Of a DNA stretch of 16,889 nucleotides, positions 7,240 to 13,636 are shown piece after piece. This DNA is from UBA5448 sp045536965. GTDB taxonomy: Bacteria; Bacillota; Clostridia; Oscillospirales; SIG627. The position numbers and the translations under genes are program-made. The notes below the pieces were generated by a model. The model worked only from the letters and a program-made list of their open reading frames with translations, made no database searches and was not told the origin of the DNA. Positions within the stretch are counted from its first letter, which is position 1, and each line of letters begins with the position of its first letter. The stretch lies in assembly GCA_045536965.1 (NCBI GenBank), contig JAZSON010000030.1, positions 1-16,889 on the forward strand, in the 5' to 3' direction.

Positions 7240-8481
7240 ATGAAAAAGATCATTTCTTTCATCCTCGTTTTGAGTTTGTGCTTTGCGTTTGTTCTTCCCT
7301 TCACCGCATCGGCGGCAAGTGCGAGCGCGACCCTTTCGGGTCCGAGTGCTCTGCGCGCGGGTGATACCATTACCCTCACCTTTAAGTTAAACGGCAGCGG
7401 TATTTACGGTGCATCGGGAACACTCTCTTACGATCAAAGCCAGCTTTCCTTTGTCAAGGCAACCACAAAGATCAAATCCCCCTGGAAAATCGAGTATAAC
7501 GGAAACAACTTTCTCGCGTACGATGACAGAGTGGAAAAGCCCATAAACAAATCGACCGAGCTTTTCACCGTGACCTTCAAGGTGAAAAACGTCGCGGTGG
7601 GCACGAATATCAAGGTGTCCTACACAAGCGTAACGGCGACCGACGGCTCGAGCGATGCGCGGATCGGCACGGTGTCCTACTCCAAAACAGTGGCGGCACC
7701 CCTGTCGAGCGAGAACAATTTATCAAGCATGACGGTTTCAAACGCTACCATTTCTCCCGCTTTCTCAGCAAGCACCACCAAATATACGGCTGAAGTACCC
7801 TTTGAGGTTTCCAAGCTAAGCGTTTCGGCAACGGCGAAGGACAGTAAAGCCAAGGTGAAGGTAAACAGCCCCACTCTTACGCCCGGCGGCAAGACCAACG
7901 TCACGGTGACGGTCACGGCAGAAAACGGCGACAAAAAGACCTACACCATCACCGTCAAGCGCGCGCAGGATCCCAACTATCAGGCAAGCACTGACAACGC
8001 GCTTTCGTCCATTACGGTACAGGGCTTCTTGCTCTCTCCCGTGTTCGACACGAACACCACCGAGTACGTGGTGTGGCTGCCGTATGAAACCGAAAGTGTC
8101 GTCATTGGCGGAATCCCCGCAGATTCCAAGGCATCGGTTGAAGTGGTCGGCGGTGAAGCGCTGATTGCGGGACAGGACAACGAGGTGAAGGTGGTCTGTA
8201 CCGCCGAAAGCGGTGACGAAAAGGTCTATACCGTCACCGTCAAGCGCGCGGCGCCCCACGGACAGGAACCCTCGGATGAACCGACCGACGAGCCATCCGA
8301 CGAACCGACCGACGAACCCACGGACACACCGTCTGATGAACCCACCGATGAACCTTCCGATGAACCTTCGGATGACAAAAAAGATACGGATAACGGTATT
8401 GCACCGTGGTGGATCGCCGTTGCGGGCATTCTCGGACTTTTAATCGGCGGCGCACTCGGATTTGTTATTAAGAAAAAGTAA
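7240..8481 (+). CDS. Membrane-anchored cohesin-domain protein
   Basis: A 413-residue secreted protein. Signal peptide at residues 1-~25 (FVLPFTASAA). A cohesin-like beta-sandwich spans ~29-145 (LRAGDTITLTFKLNG, GASGTLSYDQSQLSF, LFTVTFKVKN). Two cadherin-like beta-sandwich domains follow at ~158-245 and ~254-341, each with LSSMTVS/LSSITVQ, SP.F...TTKY/TTEY and ENGDKKTYTITVKR. A PSDEPTDEP linker spans ~344-379, a transmembrane helix ~390-409 (WWIAVAGILGLLIGGALGF), and the cytoplasmic tail is KKK. Cohesins bind dockerins with calcium dependence; the preceding gene encodes a dockerin protein 11 bases upstream in the same operon. AAGGAG at 7227-7232 overlaps that gene's stop and fixes ATG 7240. 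There is one cohesin only, no carbohydrate-binding module and no LPXTG. It is therefore a single-receptor anchor, not a multi-enzyme scaffoldin. Partnership with the adjacent dockerin is inference. Confidence 0.9.
   Translation: MKKIISFILVLSLCFAFVLPFTASAASASATLSGPSALRAGDTITLTFKLNGSGIYGASGTLSYDQSQLSFVKATTKIKSPWKIEYNGNNFLAYDDRVEKPINKSTELFTVTFKVKNVAVGTNIKVSYTSVTATDGSSDARIGTVSYSKTVAAPLSSENNLSSMTVSNATISPAFSASTTKYTAEVPFEVSKLSVSATAKDSKAKVKVNSPTLTPGGKTNVTVTVTAENGDKKTYTITVKRAQDPNYQASTDNALSSITVQGFLLSPVFDTNTTEYVVWLPYETESVVIGGIPADSKASVEVVGGEALIAGQDNEVKVVCTAESGDEKVYTVTVKRAAPHGQEPSDEPTDEPSDEPTDEPTDTPSDEPTDEPSDEPSDDKKDTDNGIAPWWIAVAGILGLLIGGALGFVIKKK
8269..8373 (+). repeat. Short in-frame repeats coding a PSDEPTDEP linker
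   Basis: About nine 12-bp units encode P-S/T-D-E/T. They form the acidic, proline-rich spacer that lifts the cohesin protein's domains off the membrane. Such low-complexity coding repeats change length easily. Confidence 0.7.
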
Positions 8482-8499
8482 GAATACATAGAAAATGAT

Positions 8500-8543
8500 A
8501 AAAAGACCGTGTAAAAGCGTTTTGCTTTTACACGGTCTTTTTT
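8500..8543. terminator. Bidirectional terminator between convergent genes
   Basis: A 19-bp perfect stem begins AAAAAGACCGTGTAAAAGC, with loop GTTTT and A- and T-runs on the two sides. It serves both the cohesin gene on the plus strand and the GNAT-like gene on the minus strand, whose stop is at 8552. Confidence 0.93.
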
Positions 8544-8551
8544 GGTAGAAC

Positions 8552-9676
8552 TTATATTTCCTTAATGTAACAGCGGCGGCGGCGGTGCTGCCGTTTTTCA
8601 AAATAGCGCCACATACTGTGTACGTCGGTGTTGGTTTCGAGCATGGGTCCTGTTTCGCAGAACTTTACTTTGTTGCGGATGATGTTTTTCAAAAGGGCGT
8701 TTGTTAAAACAGCGGGCAGACCCGAGGCTTGGTAGGCAGGGTCAACGGCAACAAAAAACATCTCCAGCGTATCATTTTTACCTTTGAGGGCTTTGAGCAT
8801 ACGGAAAATACCGAGGGGGAAGAGTTTTCCGCCCGATTTTTTGAGTGCCTTTGCGATGGAGGGAACCAAAACACCGAAGGCGACGATCTTGTTTTCTTCG
8901 TTTTTGATCGAACAGATGTAATCCAAATTGACGAGCGGGATATACCCATCGATGGTGTTTTTGATGACCTCGGGAGTCAAGGGGACGGTACCGTACAATT
9001 TGGAAAAAGCGATGTCAATGACCTTGAAGGCCTCGAAAGCATCTTTATATAATACCTTGCGATCGGTATAGGTGACGACTTTGTATCCTTTTTTCTCGAC
9101 CAGATGATTGGCGATGCGTTCGATGCGCGGATCTATTTGGTTGGGCACGGAAATTTGGTATTCGATCCAGTCGATGTCTTTTTTTAGTCCCAAACGGTCC
9201 ATGTGGTCAAGGTAATAAGGGGCATTGTAAAAGGTGATGGACATATTGAACTCTTCAAAGCCTTCGACGAGCATACCCTCGTGATCCATGTCGGTGAAGC
9301 CGATGGGACCCATGACCGATGAAAAACCGCGCTCTTTGCCCCATGCGATGACGCTGTCAAACAGCGCCTTGGAAACCTCAAAATCGTCAATGAAGTCAAA
9401 TCGGGTGAAGCGGATGGCATTTTTGTTCCACTTTTGATTGTACGCGTGATTGATGAGAGCGCCGATTCTGCCGACGATCTTTTGATTGTTGCAGGCAAGA
9501 AAGAGTTTGGTTTCACAGAAAGCGTATGCAGGGTTTTTGTCTTGTGAGAAGGTGTCAAATTCATCTGTTGCGAGGAAGGGAACGTAATATGGGTTGTCCT
9601 TGTAAAGTGTGTTTGGGAAGTCGATCCATTTTTTCAGATCCTTTTTTGTGGTCACTTCTTTGATAATAATTCCCAT
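8552..9676 (-). CDS. GNAT-like acyltransferase family protein (YghO-like)
   Basis: A 374-residue cytoplasmic protein with no signal or membrane segment. It matches the pattern of a widespread bacterial family related to GNAT acyltransferases. An N-terminal part (IIIKEVTTKKDLKKWIDFPNTLY...PYYVP) and a KIVGRIGALINHAYN strand come first. Then follow MGPIGFTDMDHEGMLVEGF and a second half with FGVLVPSIAKALKKS and AYQASGLPAVLTNALL, ending in ETNTDVHSMWRYFEKRQHRRRRCYIK. The repeated GNAT-like halves and the conserved tail define the family; no substrate is established. GGGAGGG precedes ATG 9676. It is transcribed alone from the promoter at 9724-9752 and ends at the shared terminator. It has no evident link to the surface module opposite. 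That it is coding is certain; the biochemical role is uncertain. Confidence 0.85.
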   Translation of the reverse strand: MGIIIKEVTTKKDLKKWIDFPNTLYKDNPYYVPFLATDEFDTFSQDKNPAYAFCETKLFLACNNQKIVGRIGALINHAYNQKWNKNAIRFTRFDFIDDFEVSKALFDSVIAWGKERGFSSVMGPIGFTDMDHEGMLVEGFEEFNMSITFYNAPYYLDHMDRLGLKKDIDWIEYQISVPNQIDPRIERIANHLVEKKGYKVVTYTDRKVLYKDAFEAFKVIDIAFSKLYGTVPLTPEVIKNTIDGYIPLVNLDYICSIKNEENKIVAFGVLVPSIAKALKKSGGKLFPLGIFRMLKALKGKNDTLEMFFVAVDPAYQASGLPAVLTNALLKNIIRNKVKFCETGPMLETNTDVHSMWRYFEKRQHRRRRCYIKEI

Positions 9677-9723
9677 GATGTCCCTCCCTATTGTTTGGGT
9701 ATTCTAAAATAAAATTATGCAAT

Positions 9724-9752
9724 ATTATAACAAATTGCGAGAATAAAATCAA
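9724..9752 (-). promoter_or_regulatory. Sigma-A promoter of the GNAT-like gene
   Basis: On the minus strand, TTGATT (9747-9752), a 17-bp spacer and a perfect TATAAT (9724-9729) lie about 47 bp upstream of the ATG. Confidence 0.82.
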
Positions 9753-9825
9753 TATTTTTTGAAAATTACCAGAATTTATTGGCAAATCTATGTTTTGGAA
9801 AAGGTGTGATGGTTATACCCGTATG

Positions 9826-10914
9826 TCATCTTTGGGCGGATAATTCTTTCCGTTTGTTTCTTCTTTGGCGGTTGATATGTCTTTCAAAGTCACCGTTGTT
9901 GATGAGCTCGGTCAGGACGTACTGCATAAAGGTGGAAACGGTGTTGGAATAAAAACCGAGTTTTTGATCAAATGTTTCCAAGAGGCGTTTTGGCAGCACC
10001 ATATATCCAATGCGAAGTGAGGGGGAAATGGTTTTTGAAAAGGTGTTTAAATAAATGACATTGTCGGCGGGCGAGAGGGCAAAAAGGGTTTCGGCAGGTT
10101 TGGAGGAAACGGAAAATTCCGACTCAAAATCGTCTTCTATGATATAGCGGTCGTTTTTCGTTGCCCAACGAATGTATTCATGTCTTTTGGAGGCGGTTGC
10201 GGTTACACCGCTCGGGTAGCTTCGGAATGGGGTTGTGTGGAGCACATCCGCTTGGCTGACTGCAAGGGCGTGGCTGTCAATTCCTGCGCTTGTTAAGGGG
10301 AGGGATTCATAGGAGATTTCGGTCGCTTTATAAACCCGCTCGATCATTTTATAGGAAGGGGATTCGATGGCGTAGGTGCGGTTTCTTCCAAGCAGTTCTA
10401 CGATGAGGCCGTATAGATATTCCGATCCTGATCCGATGACGATTTGGTCGGCGTTGACTTGTATGCCGCGGTTTCTGGCAAGATATTGTGAGATGGCTTT
10501 TCGCAGTTCGATACAGCCGTAATTGGGGGATTTTTCGAGAAGCAGATTTCCATAGTCGGTTAAAACCTTGCGCATGGTTTTGCTGAGTACCGATAACGGA
10601 AAATCAGGCGAGGTGTCATGGGGAAGAGGAGGCATGCGTTTTTCTGTGTGGGTATTCGAGGCGGCGAACCCATCGGTTTTGCGGAAAGTTACTATAAATC
10701 CGCTGCGTTGCCGTGATTCCAAATATCCTTCCTCGCAGAGCAATGCATAGGTATGTTCGACGGTAACGGTGCTGACCCCCGTTTCTTCAGCAAGACAGCG
10801 TTTGGAGGGAAGTTTTGTGTTATAGGAATAGTTTTCGGCAATGATATCGTCTCTGATCTGTTTGTATAGTTGCAGATATAGAGGGCGTTTGTTCGGGTTG
10901 ATTGTGTATTTCAT
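9826..10914 (-). CDS. MocR/GntR-family regulator with shortened aminotransferase-like domain
   Basis: Residues ~8-76 form a GntR winged helix (PLYLQLYKQIRDDI, LPSKRCLAEETGVSTVTVEHTY, EEGYLESRQRSGFIV). Residues ~95-362 form a type I aminotransferase fold with NYGCIELRKAISQYL, QIVIGSGSEYLYGLI, IIEDDFESEF and the PLP-lysine motif NTFSKTISPSLRIGYM. MocR proteins sense PLP or amino compounds and commonly control vitamin B6 genes. Usual length is about 450-480 residues. This one stops at 362, just after the FERHINRQRRNKRKEL helix, so the last C-terminal subdomain (~100 residues) is missing; the sequence beyond the stop does not restore it in any frame. The segment usually reading TPSHQFPTG is TPFRSYPSG here. 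The nearest AAGGAG lies 16 bases before ATG 10914, which is unusually far. It is divergent from the ECF component, its probable target. Confidence 0.83.
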   Translation of the reverse strand: MKYTINPNKRPLYLQLYKQIRDDIIAENYSYNTKLPSKRCLAEETGVSTVTVEHTYALLCEEGYLESRQRSGFIVTFRKTDGFAASNTHTEKRMPPLPHDTSPDFPLSVLSKTMRKVLTDYGNLLLEKSPNYGCIELRKAISQYLARNRGIQVNADQIVIGSGSEYLYGLIVELLGRNRTYAIESPSYKMIERVYKATEISYESLPLTSAGIDSHALAVSQADVLHTTPFRSYPSGVTATASKRHEYIRWATKNDRYIIEDDFESEFSVSSKPAETLFALSPADNVIYLNTFSKTISPSLRIGYMVLPKRLLETFDQKLGFYSNTVSTFMQYVLTELINNGDFERHINRQRRNKRKELSAQR

Positions 10915-10924
10915 CTGGTTATAT

Positions 10925-11003
10925 AAAATACTCCTTGTTTGGTGATTGTTATATATTCAGATAGAGTATACAATATTTGCAAAGAGATGTAAAGGAGTAT
11001 TTT
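10925..11003. promoter_or_regulatory. Divergent regulatory region bounded by a perfect 12-bp inverted repeat
   Basis: AAAATACTCCTT at 10925-10936 is the exact reverse complement of AAGGAGTATTTT at 10992-11003. Each copy covers the ribosome binding site position of the gene it faces. Between them, ATTGTTATA and TATACAAT (10945-10974) form a second, looser inverted repeat across the core promoter. The layout suits binding by the MocR protein to control both genes, but the operator assignment is inference. Confidence 0.55.
10946..10974 (+). promoter_or_regulatory. Probable promoter of the ECF S component gene
   Basis: TTGTTA (10946-10951), a 17-bp spacer and TACAAT (10969-10974), with the ATG 34 bases downstream. 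No equally clear minus-strand promoter for the regulator was found. Confidence 0.5.
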
Positions 11004-11007
11004 GAAA

Positions 11008-11505
11008 ATGGATAGGAGAATTAAGAAAATCGTTGTGGCCGCACTTTTGGCTGCGCTTGTCTGCCTGGCGACCATGCTCTTTAAGGTTCCTTCTCCGATG
11101 AAGGGATATTTGAATTTGGGTGATGGTATCGTTTTGCTGGCGGGATGGTTGCTTGCTCCTGCGTACGGTTTTCTGGCCGCGGGGGTTGGTTCTGCGCTTG
11201 CCGACGTATTTTCGGGATACATCATCTATGCTCCTGCAACCTTTGTTATTAAGGGATTGATGGCGTTGATTGCATGGGGTGTATATAAATTGTTTTGCAA
11301 TAGGCACAAATATTTCCCTGCAAGAGTAATCGGCGGTGTTTTGGCTGAAATTTGGATGGTTCTCGGATATTTTGCTTTTGAGGGTGTTTTGTACGGCTTT
11401 GTACCGTCTCTTGTGAATATTCCCGCCAACGGCATGCAAGGCATCGCAGGGCTTTTCATCGGTGTTTTGCTTGTAAGAGTGTTTGGGAAAACCTTTCATG
11501 TGTGA
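11008..11505 (+). CDS. ECF transporter S component (vitamin-type substrate)
   Basis: A 165-residue hydrophobic protein with about five to six membrane segments: residues ~7-25, 38-60, 62-75, 80-97, 110-130 and 138-160. Its pattern is that of the HmpT/PdxU-like subfamily of ECF substrate-binding subunits. The evidence is the short basic N-terminus MDRRIKKIVVAALLAALVC, then FKVPSP..GYLNLGDGIVLLAGWLLAP.YGFLAAGVGSALADV.SGY, and APATFVIKGLMAL. S components capture a vitamin or precursor and need EcfA/EcfA'/EcfT, which are not in this window. A MocR regulator opposite points to vitamin B6 or a related pyridine or pyrimidine; that is inference. ATG 11008 is preferred over TTG 11002 because AAAGGAG at 10991-10997 then has 10-base spacing instead of 4. 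It is followed by its own terminator. Confidence 0.85.
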   Translation: MDRRIKKIVVAALLAALVCLATMLFKVPSPMKGYLNLGDGIVLLAGWLLAPAYGFLAAGVGSALADVFSGYIIYAPATFVIKGLMALIAWGVYKLFCNRHKYFPARVIGGVLAEIWMVLGYFAFEGVLYGFVPSLVNIPANGMQGIAGLFIGVLLVRVFGKTFHV

Positions 11506-11547
11506 TGATACCATTGGTAGACTGACTTTACAGATCAATAAAAAAAC

Positions 11548-11589
11548 AAATCCGAACCCAAAGCCGGTAAGCGAAGGGTTCGGATTTTT
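11548..11589 (+). terminator. Terminator of the ECF S component gene
   Basis: AAATCCGAACCC pairs perfectly with GGGTTCGGATTT across a 16-base loop, followed by further T residues. It marks the right end of the ordinary chromosomal backbone before the mobile region. Confidence 0.88.
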
Positions 11590-11629
11590 ACTGTTTGGTA
11601 TGAATGTTTATGACAGATATAAAAAATGT

Positions 11630-11646
11630 GAGTGTTCATAACCAAC
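11630..11646 (+). repeat. 17-bp repeat, inverted relative to a copy inside the recombinase gene
   Basis: GAGTGTTCATAACCAAC here equals the minus-strand sequence at 12650-12666, near the 3' end of the serine recombinase gene. Flanks on either side do not match. The two copies are inverted and enclose the SLOG/regulator pair. Confidence 0.7.
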
Positions 11647-11672
11647 CTAAATAATTACCGACGATATAAAGA

Positions 11673-12110
11673 TTATTTTTCCGCTATATTGATTACTATT
11701 TTCTTTTTCATTTCTGCCGTTTCTTTGAATTGGGCAGCACCTCCGCTTGTGTATTTGACATAGGTCACTACATAGTCGGACTGCTCAATCATCCATTTGT
11801 TGCGGTAGTTTATGGCGAATTTGCGTGGAACAAATTCGATTCCATCGGGGAAAATCGTATTGGTTGGACTTTCATCCTCCGAATTATATTTTTTGCTCGG
11901 TAGGTAGGCAAGCACCACCACATAGTCAATGGGATAAATTTCTTTAAGTTCTATTAGTAAGTGTTTAACCATATAGTCGTATCCGCCGTGATTACCCACA
12001 TAAAATTTTCTGACATTTTTATTATCAATTAAGTCTATTAGAGTCGACCTAAGTGTCGGTGTTATTTCTTTTGGTGTATCTCTATGTCCGAAAAATGTAC
12101 AGGCCAACAT
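11673..12110 (-). CDS. SLOG-type (YpsA/DUF1273-like) nucleotide-binding protein
   Basis: A 145-residue Rossmann-like protein. Conserved stretches are the N-terminal CTFFGHRDTP, then KFYVGNHGGYDYMV, YVVVLAYLPS, FAINYRNKWMIEQSDYVVTYV and SGGAAQF. These match SLOG-superfamily proteins, which bind nucleotide-derived ligands through the GxxG-type and GGA loops. Copies of this subtype are frequent on mobile elements of Firmicutes; no reaction is established. ATG 12110 is chosen because GGGGTGA lies just upstream and FFGHRD begins within a few residues, as is normal. The frame can be read up to 12161, but that would place the palindromic promoter inside the gene. It is divergent from a small HTH regulator and expressed from a promoter covered by a 33-bp palindrome, so it is probably tightly repressed. 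A regulatory or defence role is possible but unproven. Confidence 0.78.
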   Translation of the reverse strand: MLACTFFGHRDTPKEITPTLRSTLIDLIDNKNVRKFYVGNHGGYDYMVKHLLIELKEIYPIDYVVVLAYLPSKKYNSEDESPTNTIFPDGIEFVPRKFAINYRNKWMIEQSDYVVTYVKYTSGGAAQFKETAEMKKKIVINIAEK

Positions 12111-12117
12111 ACACTTC

Positions 12118-12150
12118 ACCCCTTTTGGGTTATTATAACTCAAAAGGGGT
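12118..12150. promoter_or_regulatory. 33-bp palindromic operator between SLOG and HTH genes
   Basis: Two 16-bp arms (left ACCCCTTTTGGGTTAT, right ATAACTCAAAAGGGGT) match at 15 of 16 pairs around a single central T at 12134. The palindrome contains the minus-strand -10 box, and its left arm overlaps the SLOG ribosome binding site. A repressor bound here would shut off the SLOG gene; the divergent HTH protein is the natural candidate. Confidence 0.72.
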
Positions 12151-12161
12151 AATCTTTTCAA
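12132..12161 (-). promoter_or_regulatory. Promoter of the SLOG gene
   Basis: On the minus strand, TTGAAA (12156-12161), an 18-bp spacer and a perfect TATAAT (12132-12137). The -10 box lies in the middle of the palindrome. Confidence 0.72.
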
Positions 12162-12201
12162 TAGAAAATAGGTATCATTTTAACGGAAAGTGGTGATAAC
12201 C

Positions 12202-12444
12202 GTGACTATTGGACATGCTATTCGTTCTCGAATTCTTAAATTGTGTGAAGAAAGAAATATTTCAATAAACAAACTGAGCACTATAAGCGGCGTGACTCAA
12301 TCGACAGTTAACAACATTATTAGCGGAAGAAACAATACTACAACAGTTTCAACTATTAAAAAATTATGTGATGGATTAGAAATTACTGTTCAAGAATTCT
12401 TTGATAGTGATTTGTTTGACGGTTTAGAGCAAGAATTAAAGTAG
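12202..12444 (+). CDS. Small Cro/CI-type HTH regulator
   Basis: An 80-residue protein that is almost entirely one helix-turn-helix domain. It opens with IGHAIRSRILKLCEERNIS, then INKLSTISGVTQSTVNNIISGR (helices 2 and 3) and TVSTIKKLCDGLEITVQEFF (helices 4 and 5). It belongs to the common XRE subtype of Firmicutes. GTG 12202 is preferred because GGTGAT lies just before it and the family usually starts at this (V/M)TIG position; GTG 12190 and 12193 are alternatives. It lies divergent from the SLOG gene across the 33-bp palindrome and probably binds it. It is monocistronic, ending at a terminator 8 bases downstream. Function beyond DNA binding is not visible. Confidence 0.85.
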   Translation: MTIGHAIRSRILKLCEERNISINKLSTISGVTQSTVNNIISGRNNTTTVSTIKKLCDGLEITVQEFFDSDLFDGLEQELK

Positions 12445-12452
12445 TGTTAAAT

Positions 12453-12478
12453 GGGCTGTGAAAAACAGCCCTTTTTTT
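12453..12478 (+). terminator. Terminator of the small HTH gene
   Basis: GGGCTG and CAGCCC form a stem around TGAAAAA, followed by seven T residues. Confidence 0.9.
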
Positions 12479-12581
12479 ATATCAAAGAACTCAAATTTTG
12501 TAATTCCCTATACCCGACTGCTTTCAAAATGCCTTTTGAAAGTGTTATAGTGGGTTACATACTTTGAGAAAGGTGTATAAC

Positions 12582-12607
12582 AAAAATGAGTAGGTATAAC
12601 CCTACTC
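12582..12607 (-). terminator. Terminator overlapping the recombinase stop codon
   Basis: On the minus strand, GAGTAGG (containing the TAG stop) pairs with CCTACTC across a six-base loop and is followed by ATTTTTG. The 12479-12581 stretch beyond it has no gene; it holds a short inverted repeat (CTTTCAAAA with CTTTTGAAAG) and nothing else I can name. Confidence 0.65.
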
Positions 12608-13636
12608 AAACACAAACATAAAAATCGAGTGCTCATTTCCAACATTCAAGTTGGTTATGAACACTCGATATGGTGCACCTGAGCATTCTATAATCGAACC
12701 GTTTACCTCTTTTAAAATGACGGTTTTGCTTGCTTCCTTATAATTGGATGTTATGACCAATTTGTCGTTGTAAAGATATACGGCATTTACAAAAATGTCA
12801 ATCAGTCTCTGTTTGTGTTCCTTCGTTTCCAAGCTCATGCTCTGAATATGCTTGAGCCATAATACTAAGCCCTCTTTTGTAATGGTGGGCTTCTTCATTT
12901 CTTCCTTGATGAGCTTTAATTTAATCTCATCTCTCGTCTGCTCCAACTCAATCATTCTTTGTTTTGTGGTTGGAGTAATAATTCCTTCTTCTATTGCTCT
13001 AAGCAAATTATTAAGTGCGTTCTCTGTTTCACTAAGCCGTTGTTTAAGTAGTTGTATTGCGGGATTTTCTTTCTTTGCATTCCTAAACACAATACCTGCA
13101 ATATCCTCAATTACATTATCATCAATCATCATCTCATGTGTGTGCTTAACAACAATGTCTTCAATCCATTCTTTTTTAACCGTCTTTTTATCACACGTGT
13201 GTTTGTACTTAGCGTTGTTGCATTTGTAATATCGGTGAACTGTACCGTTTCGTGCGGTTCCGCTTTCACCGGTCATATATACACCGCATTTACCGCAAAA
13301 CAGTTTTGTTGTCAGTAAGTAATCATCTTTAGCTTTATGTCTTGCTGTTGCTCTCTTATTCTTCGCACGCTCACGCTGCACCTTGTCAAATAACGCTTGG
13401 GGTACTATCCTCGGTATGTCATTTGGGTTAACAATATCTCGGAACTTGTATTCACCGATATACCTTCGGTTTTTCAGCATATCCGTTACAATATTAATGG
13501 TTATTTTAGTTCCGTGAGAAGTAGTAACACCTTTTGCATTTAACATTTCCACAATCTCTTTTATTGTTTTACCATCCGCGTATGCTTGGAAAGCAGCAAC
13601 CACATACGGTGCTTTAACAGGATCTACCTCAAACAT
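12602..13636 (-). CDS. Serine recombinase C-terminal fragment (DNA-binding and zinc-ribbon domains)
   Basis: The frame contains the recombinase domain (VKAPYVVAAFQAYADGKTIKE, LKNRRYIGEYKFRD). A zinc ribbon with FCGKCGVYM and YKCNNAKYKHTC supplies four cysteines, and a coiled-coil region follows (LLKQRLSETENALNNLL to about KLKLIKEEMKK). The end of the gene overlies a 42-bp imperfect palindrome. The first Met at 13636 is an internal residue of the intact protein, not a true start, and no ribosome binding site supports it. Confidence 0.75.
   Translation of the reverse strand: MFEVDPVKAPYVVAAFQAYADGKTIKEIVEMLNAKGVTTSHGTKITINIVTDMLKNRRYIGEYKFRDIVNPNDIPRIVPQALFDKVQRERAKNKRATARHKAKDDYLLTTKLFCGKCGVYMTGESGTARNGTVHRYYKCNNAKYKHTCDKKTVKKEWIEDIVVKHTHEMMIDDNVIEDIAGIVFRNAKKENPAIQLLKQRLSETENALNNLLRAIEEGIITPTTKQRMIELEQTRDEIKLKLIKEEMKKPTITKEGLVLWLKHIQSMSLETKEHKQRLIDIFVNAVYLYNDKLVITSNYKEASKTVILKEVNGSIIECSGAPYRVFITNLNVGNEHSIFMFVFE
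12626..12667. repeat. 42-bp imperfect palindrome in the recombinase 3' end
   Basis: Two 18-bp arms (CGAGTGCTCATTTCCAAC at 12626-12643 and GTTGGTTATGAACACTCG at 12650-12667) match at 15 of 18 positions around ATTCAA. Size and symmetry resemble att sites of large serine recombinases, which often sit at the end of the recombinase gene. The right arm recurs at 11630. Confidence 0.6.

Noticed and set aside
8213..8489. Open frames in other phases of the PSDEP linker
   Set aside because: They arise from the 12-bp coding repeats and show only low-complexity Arg/Pro or Ser/Gly composition.
11630..12666. The 17-bp repeats as direct att repeats bounding the element
   Set aside because: The copies are in inverted orientation and one is inside the recombinase gene, so they cannot be simple left and right ends.
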